20,559 nucleotides of DNA, taken from NCBI GenBank assembly GCA_049999725.1, contig JBNGIS010012067.1, positions 1-20,559 of the forward strand, given 5' to 3'. The notes under the pieces were generated by a model. The model worked only from the letters and a program-made list of their open reading frames with translations, made no database searches and was not told where the DNA came from. The DNA is from Haplomitrium mnioides. Its lineage: Eukaryota; Marchantiophyta; Haplomitriopsida; Calobryales. This document shows, piece by piece, positions 9,107 through 18,240 of the stretch. A program made the translations under genes and the position numbers. Each line of letters begins with the position of its first letter. Within the stretch, counting starts at the first letter, position 1.

Positions 9107-9689
9107 GGACAAAAGCAACATTCATTACTCTGGTGGTCCAAGAATTGCTCATGCCTACGAGTATTGGACTGTGGGCTTCTCGACAAAGGAGGGAAAGAGG
9201 AGCATGAGGCTCTTCAACTTGCAACCTGTTGATGTGAGTGGTCTTCCTTAGAAAATTATACGAAGTGTGTTTAGTTGCCTTGTTGTGTCAGCTAAACTAA
9301 AGCATCCTCGAGATGATGCTTATGTGAATGTTTATCAAAAGCCTCAAGCTCTTTATAGTTTTTTTATCGACCATTTATCAATAGAGCAAGATTGGATCTT
9401 AGATTTTTTCTTTGGGTCTGGCACAAGCTTTGTTTATGCTTTGAAGCTGAGATTTTTGATGATGGCTTCTTTGTCATTCGACGTGACCAAATCGCAAATA
9501 GTTTATGTGTACTACAAGGATCCTGTTCCTTCTAGTACCGCAGGTGCTACTAGTGATTCTATTGCTATATCTAAGACAAGAAAGTCTTGGCATGACTCTC
9601 TAGTAGCTGCAGATGCTGAAGCTTCTCAACCAGTTGATTTAGATGGGAAAATTCCTCTTGAAGAGGATAGAGTTGTAGCATCAAAGTGA
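9107..9689 (+). pseudogene. Exon 4: SAM-binding half of N4/N6 DNA methyltransferase
   Basis: Reads IHYSGGPRIAHAYEYWTVGF, STKEGKRSMRLFNLQ, an in-frame TAG at 9249, then AKLKHPRDDAYVNVYQKPQA, FFIDHLS and DWILDFFFGSGT. KP..L..F/L..H......DW.LD.x.GSGT..AL is the C-terminal signature of PF01555-type DNA methyltransferases. Compared with the right copy, about 59 bases are missing at about 9450. They encoded the continuation with the conserved acidic residue (right copy VEYD). The frame then ends in an acidic tail (DGKIPLEEDRVVASK) at TGA 9687-9689. Relative to the right copy there is also a one-base insertion near 9113. Confidence 0.65.
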
Positions 9690-9705
9690 TGTAATTTTTG
9701 TACAC

Positions 9706-9711
9706 AATAAA
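9706..9711 (+). promoter_or_regulatory. Poly(A) signal of the methyltransferase gene
   Basis: AATAAA begins 17 bases after the TGA stop. The right copy also has an AATAAA-containing 3' flank at the equivalent place. Confidence 0.5.
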
Positions 9712-9724
9712 GTATTTTCTCACA

Positions 9725-11790
9725 AAATTTTATCTGCTGAAGTTTTTCTTGTAATCTCATCATTATGACGCTGATTGATGCTCCAATAGAATTCTTCCCA
9801 ACTCTTCTTTACTTCACCATGAGTAGCAATTAACTCCCAAGGTTTAGCAATTATCTTTCCTCACTTCTGCTTTGGCCTCCTTCTTTTTCTTTGACAATCA
9901 AAACACTTGGATCTTGCATCTCTGCAATCAGCTTTCAACATCACTCACTTGGCTTTGAAGCCCTGCAATCTCTTCCATCTCATCCTTCAACTATGCCATC
10001 ATATTGGCCATTTGCGCTTTCATCTCCATTTTTTTAAAGGCTTCCCTTTTCTATTTCTCAATCTTCTCAATCCAAATTCCTTCCATTTCGACCTTCTTAG
10101 TCCTTAGTTATCCGATCATGCTTGTGAATCCATCTTGTCTTTTTTTCATCCTTCAAGCCACTCTTTGTTAGCCTCCCTTTCAATCTGCACTTTCCAAATT
10201 AGTCTCTTCATTGGTACTCATTCTATCATTCAAATCATTCATCGGCTCGACCGCGGTTGGCACTATCATTTCTTTTGCAACTTATGGCTTTCTTGCAATC
10301 TGACTTGCCAACATTGGAGCCATTCCAACTTCTCTACTTTCTCTTGGTATTGAGATCCTCATCAGTCTCCTAACCGATGACGCTCTCAACAGTGCTTCCA
10401 CCACATTTTCTCTTGTACTTCTTAAACTTATCATGGTATTTGAAATAGCATCTTGAGCTTCCATTCTTCTTTGCTCCACTTGTTTCTCTCTTACTTCTCT
10501 TTGTATCTCATCTTGAAAAGTATCTGCCCGAGCCAAAATTTGCTCCCAAGTCTCTGTATCATCACCCAAATCAATTATATCAATAACACCAACATCCCTC
10601 TCTATTCTTTGGCCTTTTGTTGGGTTACCTGACGAACCTTCTCAACTTGGAATAATCCCACCATTCACTTGCTCTATTGACCTCCATACTGTTTGCTTTG
10701 TTTTTGTCCTCTTTGACATCCTGACATATGGCTTCTTTCTTTGATGCATCTCCACTTCCTCACCAAACTTCAGATCCATGGATGGCACTATCCATTGAGT
10801 TTGTCATGCTTTACTTGGAACTCCCTCATTCCACACTATTTCAACTTATACTTCCCTCTAGTGTTTGTTAATCTCAAGCAATTTCTCTTCGATACACAAT
10901 TTCTTACCTTCTAACTGATGTTGAAGGAATGGCCCAAACCACATCACTTGGTTTTTTGTCCATGACAATTCACAATATCTATATACTTTGTTTCAAATAA
11001 AGTTTGCCACCCCTTTGGTGTGGCCCCTCCAAATGTTCAACAAGAAAATAAAGTTTGCTTTCGATATATAGTGGAACTTTGGTTGGAATAGAAGATGTCC
11101 CCATAACTAAATGTACTTCTGCACCAACAGATCTCTCACTTCTGGAATTTAATACCCATCATTCATACTGCTATGAAGCGACACCAAATAGGCCAAATGC
11201 TCATCCCCCCTTAACTTCTTATCGAGGTAATCTTCCTCTACCAACCCATAAACATTTCTCATCGACTCTTCTATAAACTCCACTGAAGCCTTTTGAATCA
11301 CCATAACAATCTCTATCTCCTTGACATTCATATAGATAATTTCTACCTTTTGAAATATTGATGATATGTCAACTACATAGGTCTTGCTAAAGAAACCCCA
11401 CAATCCTTTCTTCATTAAACACTTCCTCAGGTTGTATGAAATCTTAAGCAAGTGTAAGCTCTTAGTTGGCCCCCTCACGGCTCTCAAATGTCCTTCTTCA
11501 CAGCCCATCTCAATTTCTCAAACTCTTTCTACTTCTTTCACAATCTTAGCTTCTTCGTCTTTTTTTGGAATCACATAGAAGAACGTCTTCTTTTGCTTTG
11601 ACCTTCACGATGCAACCCTAGTGCCTCTTTGACCTCTTGGCATATTTTCTTTGACAGAGCGCAAAGAACAATTTTTCAAAATTTCTTGGTGACTTTCCAC
11701 TTCACACCATAATAACAACTAACGATGCCTTAACTTCAAACAATCAACGGTAAATAACTCTTTTTGATTTACCATATCACATCAATACCC
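9725..11790 (-). pseudogene. Unidentified coiled-coil-rich protein gene (decayed), convergent with the methyltransferase gene
   Basis: Minus-strand pieces in shifting frames read as one protein. About 11640-11500 is basic (EALGLHREGQSKRRRS). Then 11508-11149 contains IQKASVEFIEESMRNVYGLV and DYLDKKLRGDEHLAYLVSLH. Then 10569-10282 has TWEQILARADTFQDEIQREV and VEQRRMEAQDAISNTM. Then about 10130-9890 is helical and charged (KREAFKKMEMKAQMANMMA, LKDEMEEIAGLQSQ). The end near 9840-9770 reads KPWELIATHGEVKKSWEEFY. Heptad-like spacing and high Glu/Lys/Gln suggest coiled coils. Several stops sit at TAG or TGA. Its 3' end lies a few tens of bases from the poly(A) signal of the methyltransferase gene. 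I do not recognise the family; a gag-like or structural protein of a mobile element is possible. Confidence 0.45.
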
Positions 11791-12004
11791 TTTTGTCATT
11801 CTTTTTGTCCATCCAAAGTCAATCATTCCAATATAATTTCTTCAATCTAACATCCGATTTTATTCGCTCTAATCAACATCTTCAAACGTTCATATTCCCC
11901 CCCCCCCCCCAACCTCCAATCACAGAGTCTCTTATGCTCAATTTCCTTCAGATTTTCAAGAGAAATAACCTCATATGGGCTTTTCTAACATTTTCTTCTT
12001 GAAA
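11790..12004. other. AT-rich stretch with poly-C tract, no gene seen
   Basis: Pyrimidine-rich on plus. The 69-codon frame at 11793-12002 is low complexity. It joins the minus-strand pseudogene to the truncated 5' side of the copia element, so one breakpoint must lie here. Confidence 0.5.
11897..11910. repeat. Poly-C tract (14 C) followed by AACCTCCAATCA
   Basis: Fourteen C, then AACCTCCAATCACAG. The same combination recurs at 12704-12739 with 20 C. Confidence 0.9.
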
Positions 12005-12017
12005 ATAGCCTCACATC

Positions 12018-14725
12018 CGACTTATCTCACCTTCGTGTTTTTGGATGCTAAGTCATTGTACCTATTATAGAACCAAAATGGACTAAGATAGGTCTTTGAT
12101 TAAACTCTATTTAGAACCATCTATAAATGATGTTTTTCAAGACAAATTTGCATATTGTGATTTCTATAAGGACATCTTTCCATCTTTATATGAGGAACAA
12201 ATTAAATTATCTTCAATGCCAAAAAAATTGCAATAGATGATACCATCCACTTTATAGAATAATCAAAGAACTAGGAAATGTGAGAATGAAGTCAAGAGGC
12301 TATTACATTTGACTAAAACAGTCAAACAATTGTAGGACTCGTTCAGCGAGATAACAAAGGTGACTAGATCACACATACTTGTTGAGAATCTCCTTGCAAG
12401 TTTGCAAGAGTTGACAAAACCAACACATGATCAACCACCAAGGGTAAATAAAGGATGCCCTTTTGGTGCCAAAGACTCTCAACCTCGGTGAAAAGTTCAA
12501 CTCATAGGATATTACCCTCTACAATTGTGCCATCATCATCTAATGCTTTTACACCTCAACTGATTATTACTCCTATAGAGATCCTAGAGAATGAAGAAAT
12601 TTCTATTCGTTATATGAATACTGAGACGTTTGGAAGAGAGAGTGTGTGCAAATAGTTGATTATTTTTTCTATATGATCTCTTTGACTTTTTCTGATATTC
12701 TTTCCCCCCCCCCCCCCCCCCCCAACCTCCAATCAAAGGGTTGTTAAAGAGCCACAAGATAGCCCTGATTGACTAGAATAGAAAAAAGCAATGAATTCGG
12801 AATTGGATTCTATGATCCAAAGAAAAGTATTTGGACATGTTGTCTCCACACCTTCTAACACCTACTTGATAGTTATTAGTGGATATTTGGACAATGCTAA
12901 AGGAAAATTTTCCAGATATAAGACACGTCTTGTAGCCAAAGGTTGTACACAGATACATTGGAGAGACTTTGAAATCACACATGCCTCAGTTATGGATGTT
13001 ATCACTTATCGGTACCTAGTTGGCTTTTCCCTAGGACATGAGCTCATGATACATCAAATAGATGTAGTGACAATATACTTGTATGGGATATTGGATACCC
13101 TGATTTCTATTAGAGCAACTCCAAAGTTAATTGCCAGGAATATGTATCATATTCAAGAGGAGCATATCTCTAGGGAGAAACCTCAGAGCCATACATCTAC
13201 TTCCACACACCATATCACTATGAAGCCCAATTGAGTGAATACTTAACGTGAACCTATAGTCTCTACAATGCAGATATAAGCGAGTAGGCCTTTAGCCCCT
13301 TATGTGCATCAATCCATGACTATGCCCAAGGATGAATATGCAGTCTAGATCATGTGATCTATATATGGACTTAAACAAATTGGTAGAATATGGTATAAAA
13401 GATTTCAAGAAGAGATGTTAGCTATGGGTTTTCACCATGAGTACATTGTACCATACTTATTCATTAAACATATCAACAATGAATTTATAATTACTGCTAT
13501 GCATGTTGATGATATTAATCTTTTTGGTCATAAATCCTTACTTGAGCATTCTACTACAATGTTTAAGAAAATTTTTGACATGAAGTATATTGGCCAGACC
13601 ACTTATTGTTTAGGCCTTCAATTTGAGTACTTTAAAGATGGCGTACTTTTGCATCAAAGTACATATACTAAGAAGTTACTCAAACAATTTAACATGGATA
13701 AATCTCATCTTGCTATATCTCCTATGAAGGTACATACATTGGATCGAGATAAAGATATGTTCAACAAGAGAATTGGAAATGAGCCCTTACTTGGATCTGA
13801 GATGTTATATCTCTTAGCCATTGGGGCTCTTATATTTCTTTCAAACCAAACTTATCATGATATTTCCTTTGCCATGAACTTGCTTTCTAGATATAGTTTA
13901 CAACCCACTATATGGCATTGGAATGGCATTAAATGTGTCTTTTGATACTTGCAAGGCACCATTGACATAAGACTTTATTATCCTAGACACATTGACAAGA
14001 TCCTCATTGGTTATGTTGATGTTGGGTATCAGCAGATCCAGACGATGCAAAATCACAAACCAACTATATATTCCTATGTGGCTCTAAAGCTATATCTTTG
14101 AAGAGTATCAAGAAAACTCTCACTTGTACTTCTTCCAACCATGTAGAGATCATTAGCATTATATAAGGCCAGTAGGGAGTGTATTTGGCTGAGGAGGAGG
14201 ATTGATCATTTAAGTGTGCATGTTGGTTTTCTTTGCTTAACTAATTCTATTGCTTTGTATGAAGATAATTTGCCATGTGTTTAGAAAATTTCCAAGGGAT
14301 TTATTAAAGAAGACTGTATCAAACACATTGCGCCAAAATTTCTCTTTACTCATTTTCAGCATGATGAGACTATCTTTGTGCAGGTCATTATAGGCAAGGA
14401 CAATCAAGCCAGTTTATTTATGAAATCGCAATCTACAAGTCCAAAGCTCTTTATTGGCTACATTGTGACGACATTGGTCTACATTGATTATCTTGACACT
14501 TGGGCACTTGACTTGTTCTTATTATTATTGTTTTTCTCTATTACATTTTTTTTATGTTTGTGCAGATCTAGGTGGTTTCTCTTATAGGAATATAAGAGGG
14601 TTTTAATTAGGCAACACCTTCATCTTGCATAGAAACATCACAAAGATGAGTTGATGGAGTTTTTTGCACTTAGATACCTTTATCTTATTGGTTGTTTGCA
14701 AGATTCCTATATTACAACCAAGGGG
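12018..14725 (+). pseudogene. Copia pol remnant: integrase C-terminal region, reverse transcriptase, RNase H
   Basis: Pieces in order: DLSHLRVFGC (12019), LEPSINDVFQDKFAYCDFYK then IFPSL (12110-12200), CENEVKRLLHL (12270), a GAKDSQPR box (12470) and EEISIRYMNTE (12590), all typical of the copia integrase-to-RT linker. RT follows: MNSELDSMIQRKVFG (12791), RYKTRLVAKG, DVVTIYLYG, SIYGLKQIGRIWYKRF (about 13360-13410), and HVDDI at the catalytic YVDD position (13503). Then GLQFEY, YLLAIGALIFLSNQTYHDIS and WHWNGIKCVF. RNase H remnants include GYVDVGYQ (14010) and YKASRECIWLRR (14165), and the tail IIGKDNQASLFMKS (14385). These proteins would copy element RNA into DNA in cytoplasmic particles; this copy cannot, being full of stops and frameshifts. 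Confidence 0.85.
12704..12723. repeat. Poly-C tract (20 C) inside the copia element
   Basis: Twenty C, followed by AACCTCCAATCAAAGGG. It lies in the linker just before the RT start, where related elements have no such run. Confidence 0.9.
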
Positions 14726-14728
14726 GAG
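14721..14728 (+). promoter_or_regulatory. Polypurine tract of the copia element
   Basis: AGGGGGAG lies immediately before the TG of the 3' LTR, the usual plus-strand priming site of plant copia elements. Confidence 0.8.
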
Positions 14729-14940
14729 TGTTAAGATATAAGATATAGTAGTAGATTAGTAAATACTACACTAATCTACTCTTGCTATAAGAATATTAAA
14801 CTACTCTTACTATAAAAACATATGGTTATGTAACCATATGAGTATGAGATGAGTAGAGAGAAGAGTCGTGGTAATAAGAGATATGAAATGTGAGATATAC
14901 TTGAATGATATATGAGTAAATGAGCACATACCTTCTAACA
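14729..14940 (+). repeat. 3' LTR of the copia element, 212 bp
   Basis: Begins TGTTAAGATATAAG and ends CTTCTAACA, giving a terminal inverted repeat TGTTA...TAACA. Internally it has ATATAAGATATAG near the start and a direct repeat of CTACACTAATCTACTCTT and AAACTACTCTTACTAT. A short LTR of this size is usual for plant copia families. No 5' partner is present to date the insertion. Confidence 0.75.
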
Positions 14941-15319
14941 ATTTAATATAAGTGGAAAATATATATGACTAACCACTTAAGTAACAACCACTACTTTGAA
15001 CCAGGAACCGCTACTGAGTTCCTGTTTCACTTGGTAGTCGAAATATTTTTCTCGGTGATGTAGCATTGGAAAACATCAATTTTGCGTTTGTAATCTTTTT
15101 TTCGTAAAAAAATCATTTTTTATAAATACCAATTGCATATTTTACGTTGAGATTATATTTCAAACATTTTATTATAATTAATACCCTAGAAAATAAGCAT
15201 TTTAGTTATTCAAACATTTTATTAAAACTTCACACTATTTTCAATACACTAAATTCATCAAAAATAAAATAAAACATATATCTTTGTATGAAAAAAATTT
15301 ACAAGAAAATATAAATGTC
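14941..15319. other. AT-rich stretch, no gene
   Basis: Nothing coding. It contains CTACTTTGAACCAGGA at 14991-15006, which recurs exactly at 20537-20552 next to the right methyltransferase copy. Confidence 0.7.
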
Positions 15320-15690
15320 TAGTTAGGTACGGACTTTGAACCAGACTTTGAGCATCGTAGCTAACAATTCCTAGGCAAGCATAGACTCCAAACCAGAACC
15401 CTAAAGCCTATACACGAATAAACTTTGAACGAGAATTCTAAAGCCTGTGCGTGCTTAGACTCTAAACAAGAACAATGAAGTTATGCACGCATGGACTTTG
15501 AACTAAAACCCTAGAGCCATTACACACCAAGATTCTAAGCAAGAACCCTACAGCCTATGCATGCATAGACATTGAACAAGAACCCTTTGGCTAATGGGTG
15601 TAGGGACTCTGAATAATAACCTGACAGCTTGTGCGCGCATGCAATCCAAACAAGAACTACAAAGCCTTAATGTGCAAAGACGCTAAGCAA
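15320..15690. repeat. About 37-bp minisatellite, 8-10 degenerate units
   Basis: Units such as AAGCCTGTGCGTGCTTAGAC followed by TCTAAACAAGAACAATG recur about every 37 bases. They share the CATGCGCGCATGGACTTTGAA core of the intronic arrays plus an AAGAACCCTA extension. Period and wear differ from the 24-bp arrays. Confidence 0.8.
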
Positions 15691-15839
15691 TACGCAAAGA
15701 CTCCAAATCATCCTTAGATTAGCAATTGAGTTCAAACCATTCTTAGACTATCAATTGAGTCAACTTATTCTTAGGCGCACTAAACTGAATCGTGATGAAA
15801 AGACTTGAAATAGATTGAAAGAGCAACAAGATGGAACTT
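15691..15839. other. Flank of the right retroelement, no gene
   Basis: Degenerate repeat AGCAATTGAGTTCAAACCATTCTTAGACT occurs about twice at 15720-15770. The sequence lies outside the LTR and has no polypurine tract at the junction, consistent with the following LTR being a 5' LTR. Confidence 0.5.
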
Positions 15840-16478
15840 TGTGTCAGCCAGTGCTTTGGAGCATTCAAGCGGAATTCACTAAAGCAGAAGCATCAGCGAC
15901 CCAAATGCTCCTTAACAAGTGTGAAGGTCTCTCAGGAACAGTTGCTTACCTCAAACAGTTGATAAGAGCAGGGTGCATGAGTCCTGGGAGGGAGACATGA
16001 TCATGGCGGAGGAGAGGAGGAAGGAGAGTAGGGATTGCCAGCCAAGGGAGGGGCCTCATTTTCAAATTCAAATCAGACCAGCGTGAATCTATGGGCCTAA
16101 GGAGGATGCGGGGATGGGAGCTGGGGAGAAGGAATAGAGCAGCCACCCATGGCAAGGCGATCACAGGAGGAAGAAGGGATCAACAACAAGGAAGCCCGAA
16201 GGCACTCCGAAGAAAGGCAGATCACGAGGGTCCTACATCGGCCACAAATCGGGAAGCAATCATCAGGAGCTGACAAGAGGAGCTGAGATCGTCACGAGGG
16301 CGAGCAAGGCCAGGGAAGAGGGACGCCTCGATCCCACAAGCAAGAGCGAGCCCTGCAGAGGCCGATCAAACGATCCGTCCGAGTCGGTAAGTCCTGACAG
16401 AAGAGTGGAGTCCCCGAAAGGTCCCACGAGATTCCACGGAAACGTGGCATCTCCAGAGCCCTCGCAAGATTCCACGGA

Positions 16479-17863
16479 TGACGTGGCACCACCAGGAGGT
16501 CCGCGGGTCTGCGGAAAGGCGCCTCCCTAAACGGGGAGCCCACTTAACCTGGTTCCGATGCGTCTTATGACGTGGAGAGCCTGGTTAAGAGGGATCCGCG
16601 AGGAACCTAACAGGGGAGCAAGGAAAGGGGCCCGAAACATAGACTTATCGCGAGCATGGCCGAAGGAAATCGGGAGAGTGCCGGAAGGGCGATCTATCGG
16701 AGATCCGAGAGGAGGAAGAGCGCAGAAGCCGAAGGAGCGACCTAGCGCAGATTCGCCAAAGAGGAAACACAGAGAAGAGCCGAAAGGAGAATTGATCACT
16801 GCTCTGACCAAATAAGAGCGACTAAAGATGAAAAGGTGACTTGTCGGCGAATCGATTCGAACGACGCACATCAGTGGCGAAGCGGTGACCCAATGCAAAC
16901 CGTCCAACGGGAAGAAGGCTGAGCCAGAAGCGCGATATGGCGCCTATTCGGTGGGGGAAAACAAAGGGCACGGCAAAAGCACGATATGTCGGCGAATCGG
17001 CGAGCGAGATGAGAGCGGCCGAAAAACGAAGTTAAGGCCGGTACGACCGACGGAGGAGGAACCGGCACTGAAAAGGTGACACTTTGCCGCTTCGACATCC
17101 AGAAAGGTAAGAGTTCGACGGGATGCAGCAGAAAGTTTGAAAGGGGCGAACGGTCTGAAATGGCCTAGTAGTTCTTATAGCGAGCTTTCCAAAGTATTGA
17201 CGAAGCTAGCCTCAAGCGCGCGAGTAGTTCCTACTTCGGAGGTACGTTGAAACGGCGACATCGACACCATTCTTATTTGGCGAGCAGGGGAAGTCCATGG
17301 TGGTTCTACGAATGACGTGACGAGTGTAGGGAGTCCGTGGGTGGCTTCGGAAACATGGCAAGCTGAGGAGCCGGGAGGTGTTTCCAAAGGTCAACTTCAA
17401 AAGAAGGGTCCGCGCGACGGTCCGCCTACCCCTTTGCGGGGCGGCATCGGACGACGCCCTTCGAATGATGTGGCGCCTTGAGAATCGTGCAAGGTTCCGT
17501 GGGTCAACATTGGAAGGACGTCCGCGCGACGGTCCGCCTACCCCTTTGCGGGGCGGCGTCAAACGACGTCCTTTGGATGACGTGGCGCCTTGGGAAGCGC
17601 ATAGGGTTCTGTGGGTCAACATTGGAAGGAGATCTGCGCTACGGTCCGCCTACTCCTTTGCGGGGCGGCGTCGGACGGTGGCCTTCGGAGGACGTGGCGA
17701 CTCCAGGGACCCCGAGGCAATTCACGGGACACTCGGCGCAAGGAGAGGAGTTCACCTGACCTCGGGCAACTCGCGAGTCAACTACGGAGGGAGAGGATAA
17801 CACGACGTTCAGCCTACCCCCTTGCGGAGCGGCGTCGGACGGTGGTGCAGCGGACGACGTGGC
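16479..17863 (+). promoter_or_regulatory. Cluster of ACGT-core (bZIP-type) sites in U3
   Basis: TGACGTGGC-like sequences occur at 16479, 16568, 17313, 17466 (TGATGTGGC), 17578, 17690 and 17855. TGACGTGG is the known core bound by plant bZIP factors (G-box/C-box hybrid). Whether they bind anything is inference; several arise through the 112-bp repeat. Confidence 0.5.
17411..17746 (+). repeat. 112-bp minisatellite in U3, three units plus a diverged fourth
   Basis: CGCGCGACGGTCCGCCTACC recurs at 17411 and 17523, and as a variant ending at 17644, exact period 112. A diverged unit starts at about 17801, after a 164-base step. Each unit contains CCTTTGCGGGGCGGC, a (T)GACGTGGCG-like site and GGGTCAACATTGGAAGGA. 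The left copy has one full unit plus the diverged one. Confidence 0.9.
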
Positions 17864-18202
17864 GCAAGGAGAAGAAAGAAGTATCTGCGGGGGGATCTAA
17901 GGAGATCCCTTGGAGTCGGTTCCGTGGGGCACTTCGGAAGTCGGCTCCGAAGGCCTCTTTAGACTCGGTTCTGCGGGAATCTGCGGAATCTCTTCCCGTC
18001 AGATTCCTCGGAGCTCCTCGTTCATGTGACCGTTGTCCTTGGATTTACCTCGACCAACTGCTGGACACGAGGCGCTTCCTCCCATCCCGTGGTAAGGGGA
18101 TTACCTAATAGTGAAGCCACGCGTCATCGCCCCCTATTTCGAGCCAACGGTAATAACAACTATTCATCGGATCGGGCGTTGGGGGGCAGCGCGCGAGGGG
18201 AG

Positions 18203-18209
18203 TATATAT
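18203..18209 (+). promoter_or_regulatory. Possible second TATA-like box
   Basis: TATATAT lies within GGGGAGTATATATTG about 0.9 kb upstream of the main TATA box. The left copy has GGGGAGTATACC here, so it is less conserved. Confidence 0.25.
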
Positions 18210-18240
18210 TGTTTGTCTTCGAAATCCTTCGGGTTGATGC

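Larger units (their letters stand above)
5560..9711 (+). pseudogene. Four-exon gene for a nuclear ParB-like / N4-N6 DNA methyltransferase protein (decayed, left copy)
   Basis: Exons inferred from splice sites and frame continuity: 5560(?)-5976, 6253-7721, 8450-8977 and 9107-9689. All three introns are phase 0 by comparison of the two copies. A poly(A) signal AATAAA follows at 9706-9711. In order the product has an unrecognised N-terminal region, basic NLS-like clusters (AKKRK, PKKKKQ), an acidic Pro/Ser/Glu linker, a ParB-like region and a C-terminal methyltransferase domain. That domain has a catalytic-type motif (ADILYDYN at 8796-8819), KP...L (about 9339) and the SAM-binding motif DWILDFFFGSGT (9390-9425). 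PF01555-type enzymes transfer a methyl group from S-adenosylmethionine to the amino group of adenine or cytosine in DNA. This copy cannot work: it has about ten premature stops, a frameshift near 8720, Leu for the motif Pro, and a deletion after the SAM motif. A second copy lies at 19848-20458. Confidence 0.65.
12005..14940 (+). mobile_element. Ty1/copia retrotransposon, 5'-truncated, decayed
   Basis: Contains the end of the integrase region, reverse transcriptase, RNase H, polypurine tract and 3' LTR in the copia order, all on plus. There is no 5' LTR, gag, protease or integrase catalytic core in the window. Coding continuity is broken by many stops and shifts, so it is a non-autonomous relic. 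The 5' break lies between 11790 and 12018. Confidence 0.85.

Noticed and set aside
9907-10353. Plus-strand frames of 66 and 72 codons
   Set aside because: They are shadows of the minus-strand coiled-coil coding sequence, which has much more protein-like composition.
14378-14587. 69-codon frame ending in a hydrophobic tail as a separate gene
   Set aside because: Its start matches the C-terminal end of the copia RNase H region; the hydrophobic part is T-rich non-coding sequence before the LTR.
17378-18108. Frames of 136-165 codons in the right LTR
   Set aside because: They follow the 112-bp repeat units; the period is not a multiple of three, so different frames open in turn. No similarity to a known protein.
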